From contig NZ_CP119993.1 in NCBI RefSeq assembly GCF_029338575.1, forward strand, positions 558,001 to 622,000: DNA of 64,000 nt, written 5' to 3'. This stretch comes from Halomarina halobia (GTDB lineage Archaea; Halobacteriota; Halobacteria; Halobacteriales; Haloarculaceae). The translations under genes were made by a program, and so were the position numbers. Shown here piece by piece: positions 17,329 to 25,466 of this stretch (its first letter is position 1; each line of letters opens with the position of its first letter). The notes beneath the pieces were generated by a model. That model saw nothing but the letters and a program-made list of their open reading frames with translations. It had not been told where the DNA came from and ran no database searches.

Positions 17329-17859
17329 ATGACGTCACGACAGACGCGGACGAACGGGGGGACGGAGGTCGAGCGTCGCACGGGGTTCGAACGGTGGGTT
17401 ACCTCGCTCTTCGAGCGGCGGCGTTCGCGGGGATTCGTGACCGGACTCGTCGCGGGCGGCATCGCGGCGGTGGTGATGTCGTGCTTTCGGACACCGATCT
17501 CGCAGTCACCCCCGCCGACGGCCTGGTTCTGGGCGAAGTACGTCGGTGACGGCGATCCCCACGAGCACGTCGCTCCCGGACTGATCCTCCACCTGCTCTA
17601 CGGCGTCGCCGGGGGCGGCGCGTTCGGGGCGATCGTCGCCGCGCGGGAGTCGGACTCCGACTCGGAGAGCGAGAGCGAACGACGGGGGACGCTGCTCGGT
17701 CTCGTCTACGGACTGCTCCTCTCGGGGTTCGGCGTGTCGGTCGTCCTGAAGCGCGTGCTCGGCCTGGATCTCGAGCCCGACGAGCGGTTCGTCTTTCACG
17801 TCAGTCACGTCGTCTACGGCCTCACCCTGGGCACCTGGTTCGGGGCGAACGCCCCGTAG
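17329..17859 (+). CDS. membrane protein (putative four-helix)
   Basis: A 176-residue protein with a basic N terminus (1-30) and about four hydrophobic segments (near 34-52, 86-106, 122-140 and 150-172). Between the second and third helices lies a short Ser/Asp/Glu-rich loop. The start at ATG 17329 fits the TATA-like ACTTATTG at about 17278-17285 better than the upstream ATG at 17290, although the leader would be around 20 bases. Function is unknown; similar haloarchaeal proteins are annotated only as hypothetical membrane proteins. Confidence 0.7.
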   Translation: MTSRQTRTNGGTEVERRTGFERWVTSLFERRRSRGFVTGLVAGGIAAVVMSCFRTPISQSPPPTAWFWAKYVGDGDPHEHVAPGLILHLLYGVAGGGAFGAIVAARESDSDSESESERRGTLLGLVYGLLLSGFGVSVVLKRVLGLDLEPDERFVFHVSHVVYGLTLGTWFGANAP

Positions 17860-17915
17860 CGTCACGTTAGCGCAGGGGAAATACCGTCGAACAAGTTCAT
17901 ATCGAAAGGGAAAAA

Positions 17916-17923
17916 CTTATATA
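17916..17923 (+). promoter_or_regulatory. TATA box for HTH_10 gene at 17958
   Basis: The sequence CTTATATA is preceded by a purine-rich BRE-like stretch (17903-17915). It lies 38 bases before ATG 17958, predicting a leader of about 11 bases. Confidence 0.65.
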
Positions 17924-17957
17924 TTCAACTGGGCCGTCCATCCGGCGGAGAGATACG

Positions 17958-18617
17958 ATGAGTGTAGCCACATTCCGCATACCGGCAGGCGACTTGGCGC
18001 TCGAACGGACGTTCGAAACGATCCCCGACCTCCGGTTCGAGATGGCGCAGGTCGTCGCCGCCGAACAGGGGACGACGATGTCGTTCGTTCGCGTCTGGGG
18101 GCCGAGCAGGGAGGACGTCGAGGCGGCGTTCGAACTGGACCCCAGCGTCGCCGGGTACACCGTCGTCTCCCAGCGGGGGGACAGCTGGCTGTACGAGCTC
18201 GACTGGGAGAGCGTTCGGCTGTGCGTCCTCCGTGAGATCCTCTTCGAGGGCGACGCGATGATCCTGTCCGTCAAGGGCCGAAACGGCAGTTGGGTGGTGC
18301 AGGTCATGGTGCTCGACCGAAACACCCTCTCGCGGATCGTCGACAACGCCTGGAAGCACGACTTCTCGATCGACGTGGTACGCATCACGGAACTGGACTC
18401 GGAGTCGGCGAGCCCGGGCGAACTCACCCAGGAGCAGTACGAGACGCTGATGACCGCGGTCGAGGAGGGGTACTTCGAGATCCCGCGACGCACGACGATG
18501 GAGGAACTCGCCGAGAAGCTCGGCATCACCCACCAGGCGCTCTCGGAGCGGTTCCGCCGCGGACACCAGACCCTGATCGAGACCTCGCTCGAGGGGCAAC
18601 CGCCCAGCTTCGAGTGA
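17958..18617 (+). CDS. HTH_10 (bacterio-opsin activator family) transcription regulator
   Basis: A 219-residue regulator. The N-terminal domain (about 1-150) has alternating strands and helices typical of the sensor half of Bat-type proteins. The C-terminal HTH_10 domain (about 158-210) begins LTQEQYETLMTAVEEGYFEIPRR and carries the recognition helix in ITHQALSERFRRG. It is a paralogue of the protein at 40025-40702. Such proteins bind DNA in the cytoplasm; ligand and targets are unknown. A strong TATA box sits just upstream and the gene appears monocistronic. Confidence 0.92.
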   Translation: MSVATFRIPAGDLALERTFETIPDLRFEMAQVVAAEQGTTMSFVRVWGPSREDVEAAFELDPSVAGYTVVSQRGDSWLYELDWESVRLCVLREILFEGDAMILSVKGRNGSWVVQVMVLDRNTLSRIVDNAWKHDFSIDVVRITELDSESASPGELTQEQYETLMTAVEEGYFEIPRRTTMEELAEKLGITHQALSERFRRGHQTLIETSLEGQPPSFE

Positions 18618-18718
18618 CCCGCCGAGCGCGGACGCGGCTACCGGTTCGAACCACACGGTGACACGCACCCCGGGGGAACCACCACCAGACCTATTCTCGC
18701 GGCCATCGTATCCGCGAT

Positions 18719-19006
18719 ATGGCCGATAGACCGACGCGCATCCGCGAGGAGCTACAGCGCGCCAGCGACACCGCGAACGAGGACAGGGACGTCAGGGAGC
18801 AGCTCCGTTCGCTCGACGAGGGGCTGATGGAACTCGTCGGCGGCGACAAGACGGAGGACGAGCCACCCCACGAGGACCGCCTCGCCGAACTGGAGGAGAA
18901 GCTGGCTGGACTCCGGGACCGATCGGAGGGCGAGACCAGCGGTCACATCCGAAACGCGGAACGGCTGCTCGGGGAGTATCGGGAGCGTCGAGAGACGGAC
19001 GAGTGA
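18719..19006 (+). CDS. DUF7553-like helical protein
   Basis: A 95-residue, highly charged, all-helical protein. It has two helix pairs (about 5-35 and 50-90), ending HIRNAERLLGEYRERRE, which matches the pattern of haloarchaeal DUF7553 proteins. It contains no cysteines or cofactor motifs. It probably self-associates as a helical bundle, but no function is known. The gene follows the HTH_10 gene by 101 bases and ends at a hairpin shared with the convergent KTSC gene. Confidence 0.75.
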   Translation: MADRPTRIREELQRASDTANEDRDVREQLRSLDEGLMELVGGDKTEDEPPHEDRLAELEEKLAGLRDRSEGETSGHIRNAERLLGEYRERRETDE

Positions 19007-19009
19007 CGA

Positions 19010-19028
19010 CCGGGCGCGAAGCGCCCGG
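19010..19028. terminator. GC hairpin between convergent genes
   Basis: Perfect 8-base arms, CCGGGCGC (19010-19017) and GCGCCCGG (19021-19028), closing a GAA triloop. It lies four bases beyond the stop at 19006 and 46 bases from the end of the convergent KTSC gene. Confidence 0.55.
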
Positions 19029-19073
19029 GTCCCGGCTGGGGGCGGATACGCCGATCGACGCGGTGCCTGGCCA

Positions 19074-19421
19074 CTACGCGACGCGCAGGTAGTGGAACTT
19101 CCCGCGAACGTGGTCGTGGAAGTATCGACCCTTCGAACTGGCGCTCAGGATCCCCTCGTAGACCCCTCGCGGCACGTCGAGGTAGCGGTAGACCCGGTCG
19201 CCCTCGAACGCGATCTCGAGCGTCATCTCTGCGTCGTCGTAGCCGACGCTCTCGATACTGCTCGAGGAGACGGGAATCCGCCACCGGGTCACGTACAGGA
19301 GATTCGGGTAGGGGACGTAGCCGACGAGCTCGTCGGCCTCGTCATAGAGGCGAACGCCGTGTTCGGTCTCCTCGATGGAGGTACACTCGATCGACTCCCC
19401 GTCGGCAGTGATCGCCTTCAT
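19074..19421 (-). CDS. KTSC-domain protein
   Basis: A 115-residue protein. Its second half (about 58-115) is a KTSC domain, with the pattern F-E-G-D-R-V-Y-R-Y followed by V-P-x-x-V-Y-E-G-I-L-x-A-x-S-K-G-R-Y-F and a final HYLRV. This small domain was named from a lysyl-tRNA-synthetase C-terminal resemblance and is of unknown role. The N-terminal half is a short beta-rich region. ATG 19421 was chosen over a longer frame because upstream codons are Arg-rich. Confidence 0.85.
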   Translation of the reverse strand: MKAITADGESIECTSIEETEHGVRLYDEADELVGYVPYPNLLYVTRWRIPVSSSSIESVGYDDAEMTLEIAFEGDRVYRYLDVPRGVYEGILSASSKGRYFHDHVRGKFHYLRVA

Positions 19422-19546
19422 GGCCCCGGATACGGTTCCCGCCTTCGTCAATGCTACGTCGGTCCTTGCGCGGCCCGCCCGTCGAACTGTTCGGCACCGA
19501 TAGGGTGTTTTTAATCGAGTCATTCGTACGCCGCTGAAACACCCGC

Positions 19547-19568
19547 GTTACAGAGATATCACCGTAAC
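19547..19568. repeat. GTTAC-N12-GTAAC palindrome, copy 3
   Basis: Exact GTTAC and GTAAC arms flank a spacer with central GATATC. It is 126 bases upstream of the KTSC gene start and 94 bases downstream of the CBS gene end. Confidence 0.65.
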
Positions 19569-19661
19569 GGTGGGGGTGTCCCACCGGACGGGAAGTCGGA
19601 CGTCACCTCGACGTATCGACGCGGCACGGCGCGGCGGACGACGGACGACGGGTAGTCGCCG

Positions 19662-20087
19662 TCAGGGCGAGTAATCGGGCGACTGTTCCTCGATTACGTC
19701 CGCGACGAACTTGAGTTCCTCCCCGATCGTCGCCACGACGTCGTCGAGCGTCACGATGCCGGTGAGCGTCCCCTGGTCGTCGACGATGGGGGCGCGACGG
19801 ACGCGCGACTCGCCGAACTGCCGGATCGCGTCGTACCCCTCCGTGTCCTCCTCGATGGTGAAGGGTTCACCGCCGATGAGGTCGTCCGCCGAGCACGACT
19901 CCGGTTCCTCGCCGCGACCGACGGCGAGGGCGACGTCGCGGTCGGTCACGACCCCGACCGGCCGTTCGTCCTCGGCGATCACTACGGCACCGACGCCCTC
20001 CGACTCCATCGTCTTCGCCAGGTCGATCAGCGTCGCGTCTCTCTCCGCCGTGACGACGTCCCGCGTCGCGAGTTTTCCGATGGCCAT
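19662..20087 (-). CDS. CBS-domain protein
   Basis: A 141-residue protein made of a tandem pair of CBS domains (about 8-62 and 72-126), which together form one Bateman module. The first repeat has the G-V-V-T-D-R-D-V pattern and the second ends G-I-V-T-L-D-D-V. Such modules bind adenine nucleotides and act as regulatory sensors. There is no attached enzymatic domain. The short acidic tail is typical of stand-alone haloarchaeal versions. A TGCATTTGTC box lies 43 bases upstream of the start. Confidence 0.92.
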   Translation of the reverse strand: MAIGKLATRDVVTAERDATLIDLAKTMESEGVGAVVIAEDERPVGVVTDRDVALAVGRGEEPESCSADDLIGGEPFTIEEDTEGYDAIRQFGESRVRRAPIVDDQGTLTGIVTLDDVVATIGEELKFVADVIEEQSPDYSP

Positions 20088-20129
20088 AACAGTAGGTGAT
20101 CCGTCGCCGGTCTCACTAAGCGTGCTCCC

Positions 20130-20139
20130 TGCATTTGTC
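20130..20139 (-). promoter_or_regulatory. TGCATTTGTC box upstream of CBS gene
   Basis: Member of the box family described at 6823. It lies 43 bases ahead of ATG 20087, with a CTTAG element nearer the start (about 30 bases). Confidence 0.35.
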
Positions 20140-20160
20140 AGGTCCGACGGGCCCGTCGAC

Positions 20161-20550
20161 TCAGGCGCGATCGAACTTCCCCCCGAGCGAGTCTCGCACC
20201 GTCAACTCCCCGAGAACGGCGTCGACGTCGAGTTCCTCGCCGGTGGCACCCCCGGCGTACTCGATAACGGTGTCGAACTGCTCCATGCAGGAGACGAGCG
20301 CCGCCGCGGCCGCCTGCCACGTGGTGAGGCTGCAGATGAACGTGTCGCTCGGGGTCGCGGCCCCGCCGGGGTCGCAACTCATCACCCACATTCGCTGGTC
20401 GGGCGCGTCCGCGATCTGGGAGCCGAGTTCGACCAGCCGGATCTGCACGGCCAGCGACCGCTCCGCGTGTACGAACTCGACCAGTCCGTTCTCTACGCGC
20501 CCGGGCGTCCAATTCGGGGGGAGATCGTACTGCTCGAAGGGGGATTGCAT
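20161..20550 (-). CDS. conserved hypothetical protein
   Basis: A 129-residue soluble acidic protein. It contains alternating predicted strands and one longer helix near 78-100 (TTWQAAAAALVSCMEQFDTV). Codon use and acidity are typical of real haloarchaeal genes. I do not recognise the family and see no metal or cofactor motif; the two cysteines are not paired as a zinc site. The gene stands alone between the UDG-like gene and the CBS gene, all on the same strand. Confidence 0.75.
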   Translation of the reverse strand: MQSPFEQYDLPPNWTPGRVENGLVEFVHAERSLAVQIRLVELGSQIADAPDQRMWVMSCDPGGAATPSDTFICSLTTWQAAAAALVSCMEQFDTVIEYAGGATGEELDVDAVLGELTVRDSLGGKFDRA

Positions 20551-20628
20551 GTCTCTGTCCGGCGGGTTCGGCGGCTCGGTATGAAGGCGTTCTGCTTGGA
20601 TATCCTTCGGGGCGGACGCTCGCAGCCG

Positions 20629-21186
20629 TCAGCCGAGTCCCGCCTCCGCCGCGACCGTCCGCAGGTCCTCCACGAGCAGGGCGCGCTTGCTCTGATCGTA
20701 CAGCGTGGCCGCGGGGTGGAACACCGGGACGACGGTCCGGCCGTCGCGGTCGAAGGTGCGTCCGTGGAGGTCCGTGATCCCCTCGTCGACGGACAGGAGT
20801 TCCCGGGTCGCGAAGTTACCGAGGGGCGCGACGACGGCGGGATCGACGCGCTCGAGTTCGGCCTCGAGCACCGGCCACCACGCGTCGATCTCGGCCCGTC
20901 GGGGGTCGCGGTTGTTCGCCGGGCGGACCTTCACCAGGTTGGTGATGTAGAGCGAGTCTCGGTCGACGCCGACCTCCTCGAGGGCCGAGTCGAGGCGTCT
21001 GCCCGCGTTCCCGACGAACGGCTCGCCCCGTTCGACCTCCTGCGCGCCGGGGGCCTCCCCCACGAGCACCGCCTCGGCGTCGAACGAACCGGTCGCGGGG
21101 ACGAACCGGCTGCGGTCGAAGTACTCGTCGGGCACCGTCGACAGCACGTTCCCGAACGCGGATTCGAAGCTGGGTTGGGTCGTCAT
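20629..21186 (-). CDS. uracil-DNA glycosylase superfamily protein, Cys-less family 4-like
   Basis: A 185-residue protein of the uracil-DNA glycosylase superfamily. It carries VLVGEAPGAQE near residue 41, the GEPFVGNAGRRLD segment of family 4/5 enzymes, N-L-V-K-V-R-P and the C-terminal HPAA motif in VFHPAATLYD. These form the uracil pocket and the catalytic loop that removes uracil from DNA. Typical family 4 enzymes hold a 4Fe-4S cluster through four cysteines, but this protein has no cysteine at all, so it must lack the cluster. ATG 21186 starts a normal-looking N terminus. It acts in base-excision repair if active. Confidence 0.88.
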   Translation of the reverse strand: MTTQPSFESAFGNVLSTVPDEYFDRSRFVPATGSFDAEAVLVGEAPGAQEVERGEPFVGNAGRRLDSALEEVGVDRDSLYITNLVKVRPANNRDPRRAEIDAWWPVLEAELERVDPAVVAPLGNFATRELLSVDEGITDLHGRTFDRDGRTVVPVFHPAATLYDQSKRALLVEDLRTVAAEAGLG

Positions 21187-21316
21187 CGGCGGCGGTTGGA
21201 GCCGCAGTCCGAAAAGCGGTCCGGCGGTCGCGCGAATCCGGGCCGGCCTCGACCGCCGTCGTCCCCCTCGTCGACGTCCCGCTCGCCGTCATCCCCTCGC
21301 CGTCCGCCGTCCGCCG

Positions 21317-22135
21317 TCACCGTCGTCCGCCGTCGTCGCTCCCCGCTGCGGGCACGTACCGCCACGTCCCGTCCTCGACGCGCTCGACGTCCGGTATCGT
21401 CTCGAGGAGGTCGAGAACCTCGTCCCGATCCTCGAGGTCGAGCGCGGTCGCCAGCTCGTCGGCCGTCGCGCTCCCCCGCTCGAAGACGAGCGCGAAGGCG
21501 GCCGAGAGCGCGTCGGCCTGCGCCTCGCTCCCCGCCGCGTGCTCGATGGCCTGTTTCGCGCTTCCGTAGCGCTCCCCGTCGGGAGGATCGAGCATCCGTC
21601 GGCCGTCCCGGGTGGGCTCGTCGATCCGTTCCTCGCCCGCGTAGCGCCACCGGCCGCCCTCGTCGTCCGGCGGGACGACGTCCGGCAGCGCAGCCAGGCG
21701 CTCCCGGACGAGTTCGCGCCACCAGCCGTCGCGCGTCTCCCACCCCGCGGGGTCCTCGCTGTACGCGGCGTCCACGATCTCGCTCGCCGTCGCCTCCCGC
21801 CAGTCGCGCAGGAACGTGAACGCCCGCCGGATCGCGTCCTCGGCGTCGGGCCGGAGGTCGAACCCCTCGATCTCGCGCTCGACGCGGGGCGGGACGTCGC
21901 CCGTCTCGCCGCTCGGGTCGTCGCCGCGGGCCCGGAGCGCGCGCCGGCCGCTCCGGGTGATCGCGTACCGATCGTCCCCGACGGCGGACACGAGACCGTC
22001 GTCGACGAGCCGGGGGAGTCGCCGCTCGAGCGCGTCCACGGGCACGCCGCCCTCGGTGGCCAGCGTCGCCGCGTCGCGCTCGCCCGCCGCGAGGCGAGCG
22101 AGGATCTCGCAGTCTTCGTCCGTGAGGTCGGTCAC
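21317..22135 (-). CDS. winged-helix hypothetical protein
   Basis: About 272 residues from a GTG at 22135; the next upstream options fall in poorly coding sequence. Residues about 3-65 form a winged helix (LTDEDCEILARLAAGERDAAT, then a wing ending RYAITRSGRRAL), suggesting DNA binding. The rest contains a central alpha/beta region and a C-terminal segment (about 215-260) resembling a second winged helix. No metal or nucleotide motif is seen. It could be a regulator or a DNA-associated protein. Confidence 0.65.
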   Translation of the reverse strand: MTDLTDEDCEILARLAAGERDAATLATEGGVPVDALERRLPRLVDDGLVSAVGDDRYAITRSGRRALRARGDDPSGETGDVPPRVEREIEGFDLRPDAEDAIRRAFTFLRDWREATASEIVDAAYSEDPAGWETRDGWWRELVRERLAALPDVVPPDDEGGRWRYAGEERIDEPTRDGRRMLDPPDGERYGSAKQAIEHAAGSEAQADALSAAFALVFERGSATADELATALDLEDRDEVLDLLETIPDVERVEDGTWRYVPAAGSDDGGRR

Positions 22136-22252
22136 AACGTCCCCCCGTACTCGCCCGATCCCATTGAACCCTGCCCTTACCCTTACCCCCGCGGCCGTCG
22201 CCCGCCCGGCCCGCAAAGTCCATTGCGGGGCCCGTCGAACGACAGGTACGCT

Positions 22253-22825
22253 ATGGCCGGGCTACCCCACGTCATCGACATCCGGGACGACCTCGAGCGC
22301 GCACGGGAGGCGAGCGACGAGGACGTGAGCGAGGAACTCGCCGCCGTCGAGGAGCGCGTCGAAGCGTACTCCGACAGGTCGCGCGACCGCGAGGGACTGC
22401 TGGACGACATCGACAACGAACTGCTCCGACTGGAGGAGCGCGCGGACGGGATCGCGGAGGAGCGCCTCCGCGCCGCGCGAAACCGCATCCACCTCCTCCG
22501 CGACTCGCTCTCGACCGCCGCGGACGGCGTCACGGTGCTGGAGTCGAAGGTGCGCCGCGCCGACGCGGGCGCGTCGTTCGACGAGGACGTCCGCGACGAA
22601 CAGACGGAGTTCTGGCTCACGCTGGTCAACTCGGCGGAGCCCCGAACCGTCGGCGTCGAACTGGCGTTCTACGCCGAGGACGGCGACGAGGTGGGGCGCG
22701 TCTCCGGCGGCGACGTCTCGATCGACGCCGACGAGCAGAAGACGGTCACCGTCGTCGCCGAGGTGCCCGACGGGACGGACTACTACGTCGCCCGGGTCGC
22801 GGACGCCGACGAGTTGACCGGGTAG
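22253..22825 (+). CDS. coiled-coil plus beta-sandwich hypothetical protein
   Basis: A 190-residue protein in two halves. Residues about 8-105 form a long charged coiled coil broken once. Residues about 120-190 look like a small immunoglobulin-type beta sandwich (FWLTLVNSAEPRTVGVELAFY and KTVTVVAEVPDGTDYYVARV). No signal peptide is visible, so it is likely cytoplasmic. I do not recognise a named family. Its stop is 57 bases from the end of the convergent RdfA-like gene, with a hairpin between. Confidence 0.75.
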   Translation: MAGLPHVIDIRDDLERAREASDEDVSEELAAVEERVEAYSDRSRDREGLLDDIDNELLRLEERADGIAEERLRAARNRIHLLRDSLSTAADGVTVLESKVRRADAGASFDEDVRDEQTEFWLTLVNSAEPRTVGVELAFYAEDGDEVGRVSGGDVSIDADEQKTVTVVAEVPDGTDYYVARVADADELTG

Positions 22826-22863
22826 TCTCGGACGTCCGGTCGCGCCGGGACGGAACTTCCGAC

Positions 22864-22897
22864 CGACGGCAGTTCGGACCGTCACGAACTGCCGTCG
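22864..22897. terminator. 13-base-pair hairpin overlapping the rdfA-like stop
   Basis: Perfect 13-base arms at 22864-22876 and 22885-22897 with an eight-base loop. The right arm covers the last codons of the minus-strand gene that ends at 22882, so the hairpin straddles its stop codon. It probably ends transcription from both convergent genes. Confidence 0.55.
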
Positions 22898-23538
22898 ACG
22901 CCGCACCCGCATCCGCCGCGCTGGAGGAGTTCTCGCGGGGAATACTGTTTCGCACACTCCTCACAGACGATCCGGACGTCGTTGTAGACGTCGAACCCCC
23001 CGATCGACACCAGCTCCGCGTCGTGAAGCCGTCTGACGATCTCCTCGACGATGACGGTCGTTCGGTTCTGTAACCCCTCCATCCGCTCGATGTCCCGCTG
23101 TATCCGGGTGCGGGGGTTCGGTTCGCGACGCTGGTACTCCGCCTCGAGGCAGTTCTTCAGGTGGCGGTAGATGGTCTGGTGCGTGACGAAGTCGTCGCGC
23201 AACCGGTCCGCGGACGTCCCCTCGCGTTCGAGGCGACGCTCCGCCTCCACCCGACTACCGGGGCTCGCCTCGTCATCCGTGAGTAGCCGGTAGACGTTTG
23301 CCACGTCCCCGTCGAGGGGATCGATCCCGACCCCCCGCATGGCGGATTCGAGGACCGCCCGGTTGAAGTAGTCCGCCAGTTCCCGAAGGCTGTACCCCTC
23401 GTCACCGTCGGCCGTCCACAGGTCCTCCAGTTCGTACGTGATACCTCCGATGTCGTAGCTCTCGGCGACGCTACCGACCTTGCAGTTGCAATTGACGGTG
23501 TGCCTTCCGTCATCCGTGCCCATCCGACAATGGTCCAT
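22882..23538 (-). CDS. RdfA-family protein (rod-determining factor homologue), solitary
   Basis: A 218-residue protein; ATG 23523 is an alternative start. It shares with the protein at 48923-49579 the segment YSLRELADYFNRAVLESAM, the VYRLLTDDE segment, RLRDDFVTHQTIYRHLK, and a C-terminal cysteine-rich end (CEECAKQYSPRELLQRGGCGC). RdfA was named as a rod-determining factor for cell shape in Haloferax. The Cys cluster suggests a metal-binding knuckle, and the middle is helical. Unlike the copy at 48923, this one has no SMC-related gene beside it. Its role in this cell is inferred only from homology. Confidence 0.85.
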   Translation of the reverse strand: MDHCRMGTDDGRHTVNCNCKVGSVAESYDIGGITYELEDLWTADGDEGYSLRELADYFNRAVLESAMRGVGIDPLDGDVANVYRLLTDDEASPGSRVEAERRLEREGTSADRLRDDFVTHQTIYRHLKNCLEAEYQRREPNPRTRIQRDIERMEGLQNRTTVIVEEIVRRLHDAELVSIGGFDVYNDVRIVCEECAKQYSPRELLQRGGCGCGVDGSS

Positions 23539-23667
23539 GCGATAGGGGATAGACGATGGTCGTTTTTCAACCTTGTGACTGTGTGTCTGTCCGGTTGTCC
23601 GAAGTGCGGAGCGGGGCAGCGCTCCGCGCGAGCCGTCGATGGACGAACGCGATGGGGTGCCCGCGGA

Positions 23668-24030
23668 CTAGTCGCCCCGGTGTCCGTCGTCGGCGACCTG
23701 TTCGAGGCACGTGAACAGGAGGTCGGCGGTCACCGTGGGGATCACGACCTCGCGCTCGACGTCGTACTCGACCAGGTTCGCGTCGATCAACGCCGGGACG
23801 TGGACGGACCGGATCTCGGAGAGGAGTCGCAGGGTCGGCTCGTCGTCGAGCGAGGAGCGACCGCCGAGTCGCTCCTCGGATCGAACGATCGCCGCCAGTT
23901 CGTCGAGCGACGCCGCCCGCCGCTCGGTGACGTGAGCGAGGACGACCCGCCGCCGTGGGGCGGCGAGGACGCCGAGCAGTTCTTCGATCGATCCGTCACC
24001 GCTCTCTACCGCGCGCGCGTGGTCGATCAT
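23668..24030 (-). CDS. DUF7344 winged-helix protein
   Basis: A 120-residue protein matching the haloarchaeal DUF7344 winged-helix family. It has the opening ELLGVLAAPRRRVVLAHV, a central helix with SLDELAAIV, and the recognition region ending LIDANLVEYDVEREVVIPT. These proteins are presumed DNA-binding regulators. No ligand domain is attached. A perfect hyphenated palindrome lies 91 bases upstream, in the space shared with the GT2 gene on the other strand, and could be the operator. Confidence 0.85.
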   Translation of the reverse strand: MIDHARAVESGDGSIEELLGVLAAPRRRVVLAHVTERRAASLDELAAIVRSEERLGGRSSLDDEPTLRLLSEIRSVHVPALIDANLVEYDVEREVVIPTVTADLLFTCLEQVADDGHRGD

Positions 24031-24120
24031 CGTTGTGCGAGGTCCGCGTGTTCCACCACCTGTTTCGTTACCGGCTCCGGACGGGGCCGGTCGAGCGCCG
24101 TCTCCCCTACAGTCACCTCC

Positions 24121-24137
24121 GTACGGTTCTACCGTAC
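24121..24137. promoter_or_regulatory. GTACGGT-N3-ACCGTAC palindrome between divergent genes
   Basis: Perfect 7-3-7 inverted repeat followed at once by CTTATCCCG. It lies between the DUF7344 regulator (start 24030) and the GT2 gene (start 24290) and is a candidate operator. Confidence 0.45.
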
Positions 24138-24289
24138 TTATCCCGTTCGGCGGTGAACCGCACGCGACCCGAAAATTATTCTATCAGAACGTGGGGGTTC
24201 GGAATAAATGTGCTGTTTGCGTGCCGATAACTGTAAGCACGTCCGGCGAGTGCGTCCACCCGGAGCGACGCTCCCCGAGGTGACCGAGA

Positions 24290-25267
24290 GTGAGTCGACG
24301 GACGCGACCGCGGGCGCATCGACGCGGATCGGAGCCATCCCGGTCCGCGCCTCCGCCGGACGAGCCGACCGTGAGCGTCGTCCTCCCCACGTACAACCGG
24401 GCGGCGGTGATCGGGCGGGCCGTCGACAGCGTGTTCGGGCAGACGCACGACCCGCTGGAGTTGATCGTCGTCGACGGCGGCTCGACCGACCACACCGACG
24501 CCGTGCTCCGGGCCGTTGGCGACGATCGGCTGCGGGTCGTGCGGCGCCCGTCTCCCGCCGGCCCGAGCGTCGCGCGCAACGTCGGAATCCGGGCCGCGGA
24601 GGGTCGGCTCGTCGCGTTCATCGACGCCGACGACCGCTGGCGGCCCGAGAAACTCCGACGACAGGTCGTCGCGCTCGACCGGGAGGGCGCGAGCGTCTCG
24701 CTCACCCGGGTCGAGAAGTCGTCCGGCGAGCCGCGCACCCGCTCGGGGCAGTCCGGGGACGTTCGCGAGGCGATCCGACACCTCGCCCTCCCGACGTACA
24801 CCTCGACGCTGCTCGCGCGACGGTCGGCGCTCGTCGCCGTCGACGGCTTCGACGAGTCGATCGGGTGCTTCGAGGACTGGGAGCTGTGCCTGCGGCTCGC
24901 CCGGGAGCGCACGTTCGCGTTCGTGGACGAGCCGCTCGTCGTGAAGGGAACCGACGGGGGGAACATCTCGGCGGAGCCGGACCGCCTCGCGCGGGCCTTC
25001 GAGCGCATCGACCGTCGCCACGACCTCACGGCCGACGCTCGCGCCCGCTTTCTCGCCGACGTGGGGATCACCCACTGCGAGGCTCGTCGCGTCGGCGACG
25101 GACTCCCCTACTTGTTCCGATCGCTGCGACTCGATCCCGCTCGACCGAAGGTGGCGCTCGCGCTCGCGCTCGCGCTGACAGGCGCGCTGACGGGAAGCGC
25201 GACGCCGTTCGTGACCGGGATGAACGGCATCTACGGGCTCGAGCGGGCGGTCGAGCGGTGGCGGTAA
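24290..25267 (+). CDS. glycosyltransferase family 2
   Basis: About 325 residues from a GTG start; a shorter GTG start at 24371 is equally possible because the first 27 residues are Arg/Pro-rich. The GT-A domain has VSVVLPTYNR (about 28-37), LIVVDGGSTD and the metal-binding FIDADDRW (about 104-111). Residues about 180-220 hold the acceptor-side W-E-L-C-L-R-L motif of family 2 enzymes. The C terminus ends with a hydrophobic Ala/Leu-rich stretch (about 285-310) that may bind the membrane. It probably adds a sugar to a lipid-linked glycan. Confidence 0.85.
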   Translation: MSRRTRPRAHRRGSEPSRSAPPPDEPTVSVVLPTYNRAAVIGRAVDSVFGQTHDPLELIVVDGGSTDHTDAVLRAVGDDRLRVVRRPSPAGPSVARNVGIRAAEGRLVAFIDADDRWRPEKLRRQVVALDREGASVSLTRVEKSSGEPRTRSGQSGDVREAIRHLALPTYTSTLLARRSALVAVDGFDESIGCFEDWELCLRLARERTFAFVDEPLVVKGTDGGNISAEPDRLARAFERIDRRHDLTADARARFLADVGITHCEARRVGDGLPYLFRSLRLDPARPKVALALALALTGALTGSATPFVTGMNGIYGLERAVERWR

Positions 25268-25466
25268 CCGAAGAGTACGGCCAGCCGCCCCGTACCCCCG
25301 TTCGAAGCACGTCTCGAAATGCCCCCTGCCGGGCGCGTCGGACGCTCTCTCCCGCGATGCTTACACCTGCAGGCAACGGACGTTAATCGCTTTCGTCCCA
25401 GGTGACACGTGGGGACGTCGGGCGAGTCGAACAGTTCCGCGTTCCCCGAGAGAGAGGAGAGTAATC

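Noticed and set aside
18639..18660. tRNA-like GGTTCGAACC string
   Set aside because: It is a short palindrome with no acceptor or anticodon stem around it; no tRNA was found in the window.
19711..21819. Plus-strand open frame of about 700 codons
   Set aside because: Antisense to the CBS, hypothetical and UDG-like genes; no domain pattern.
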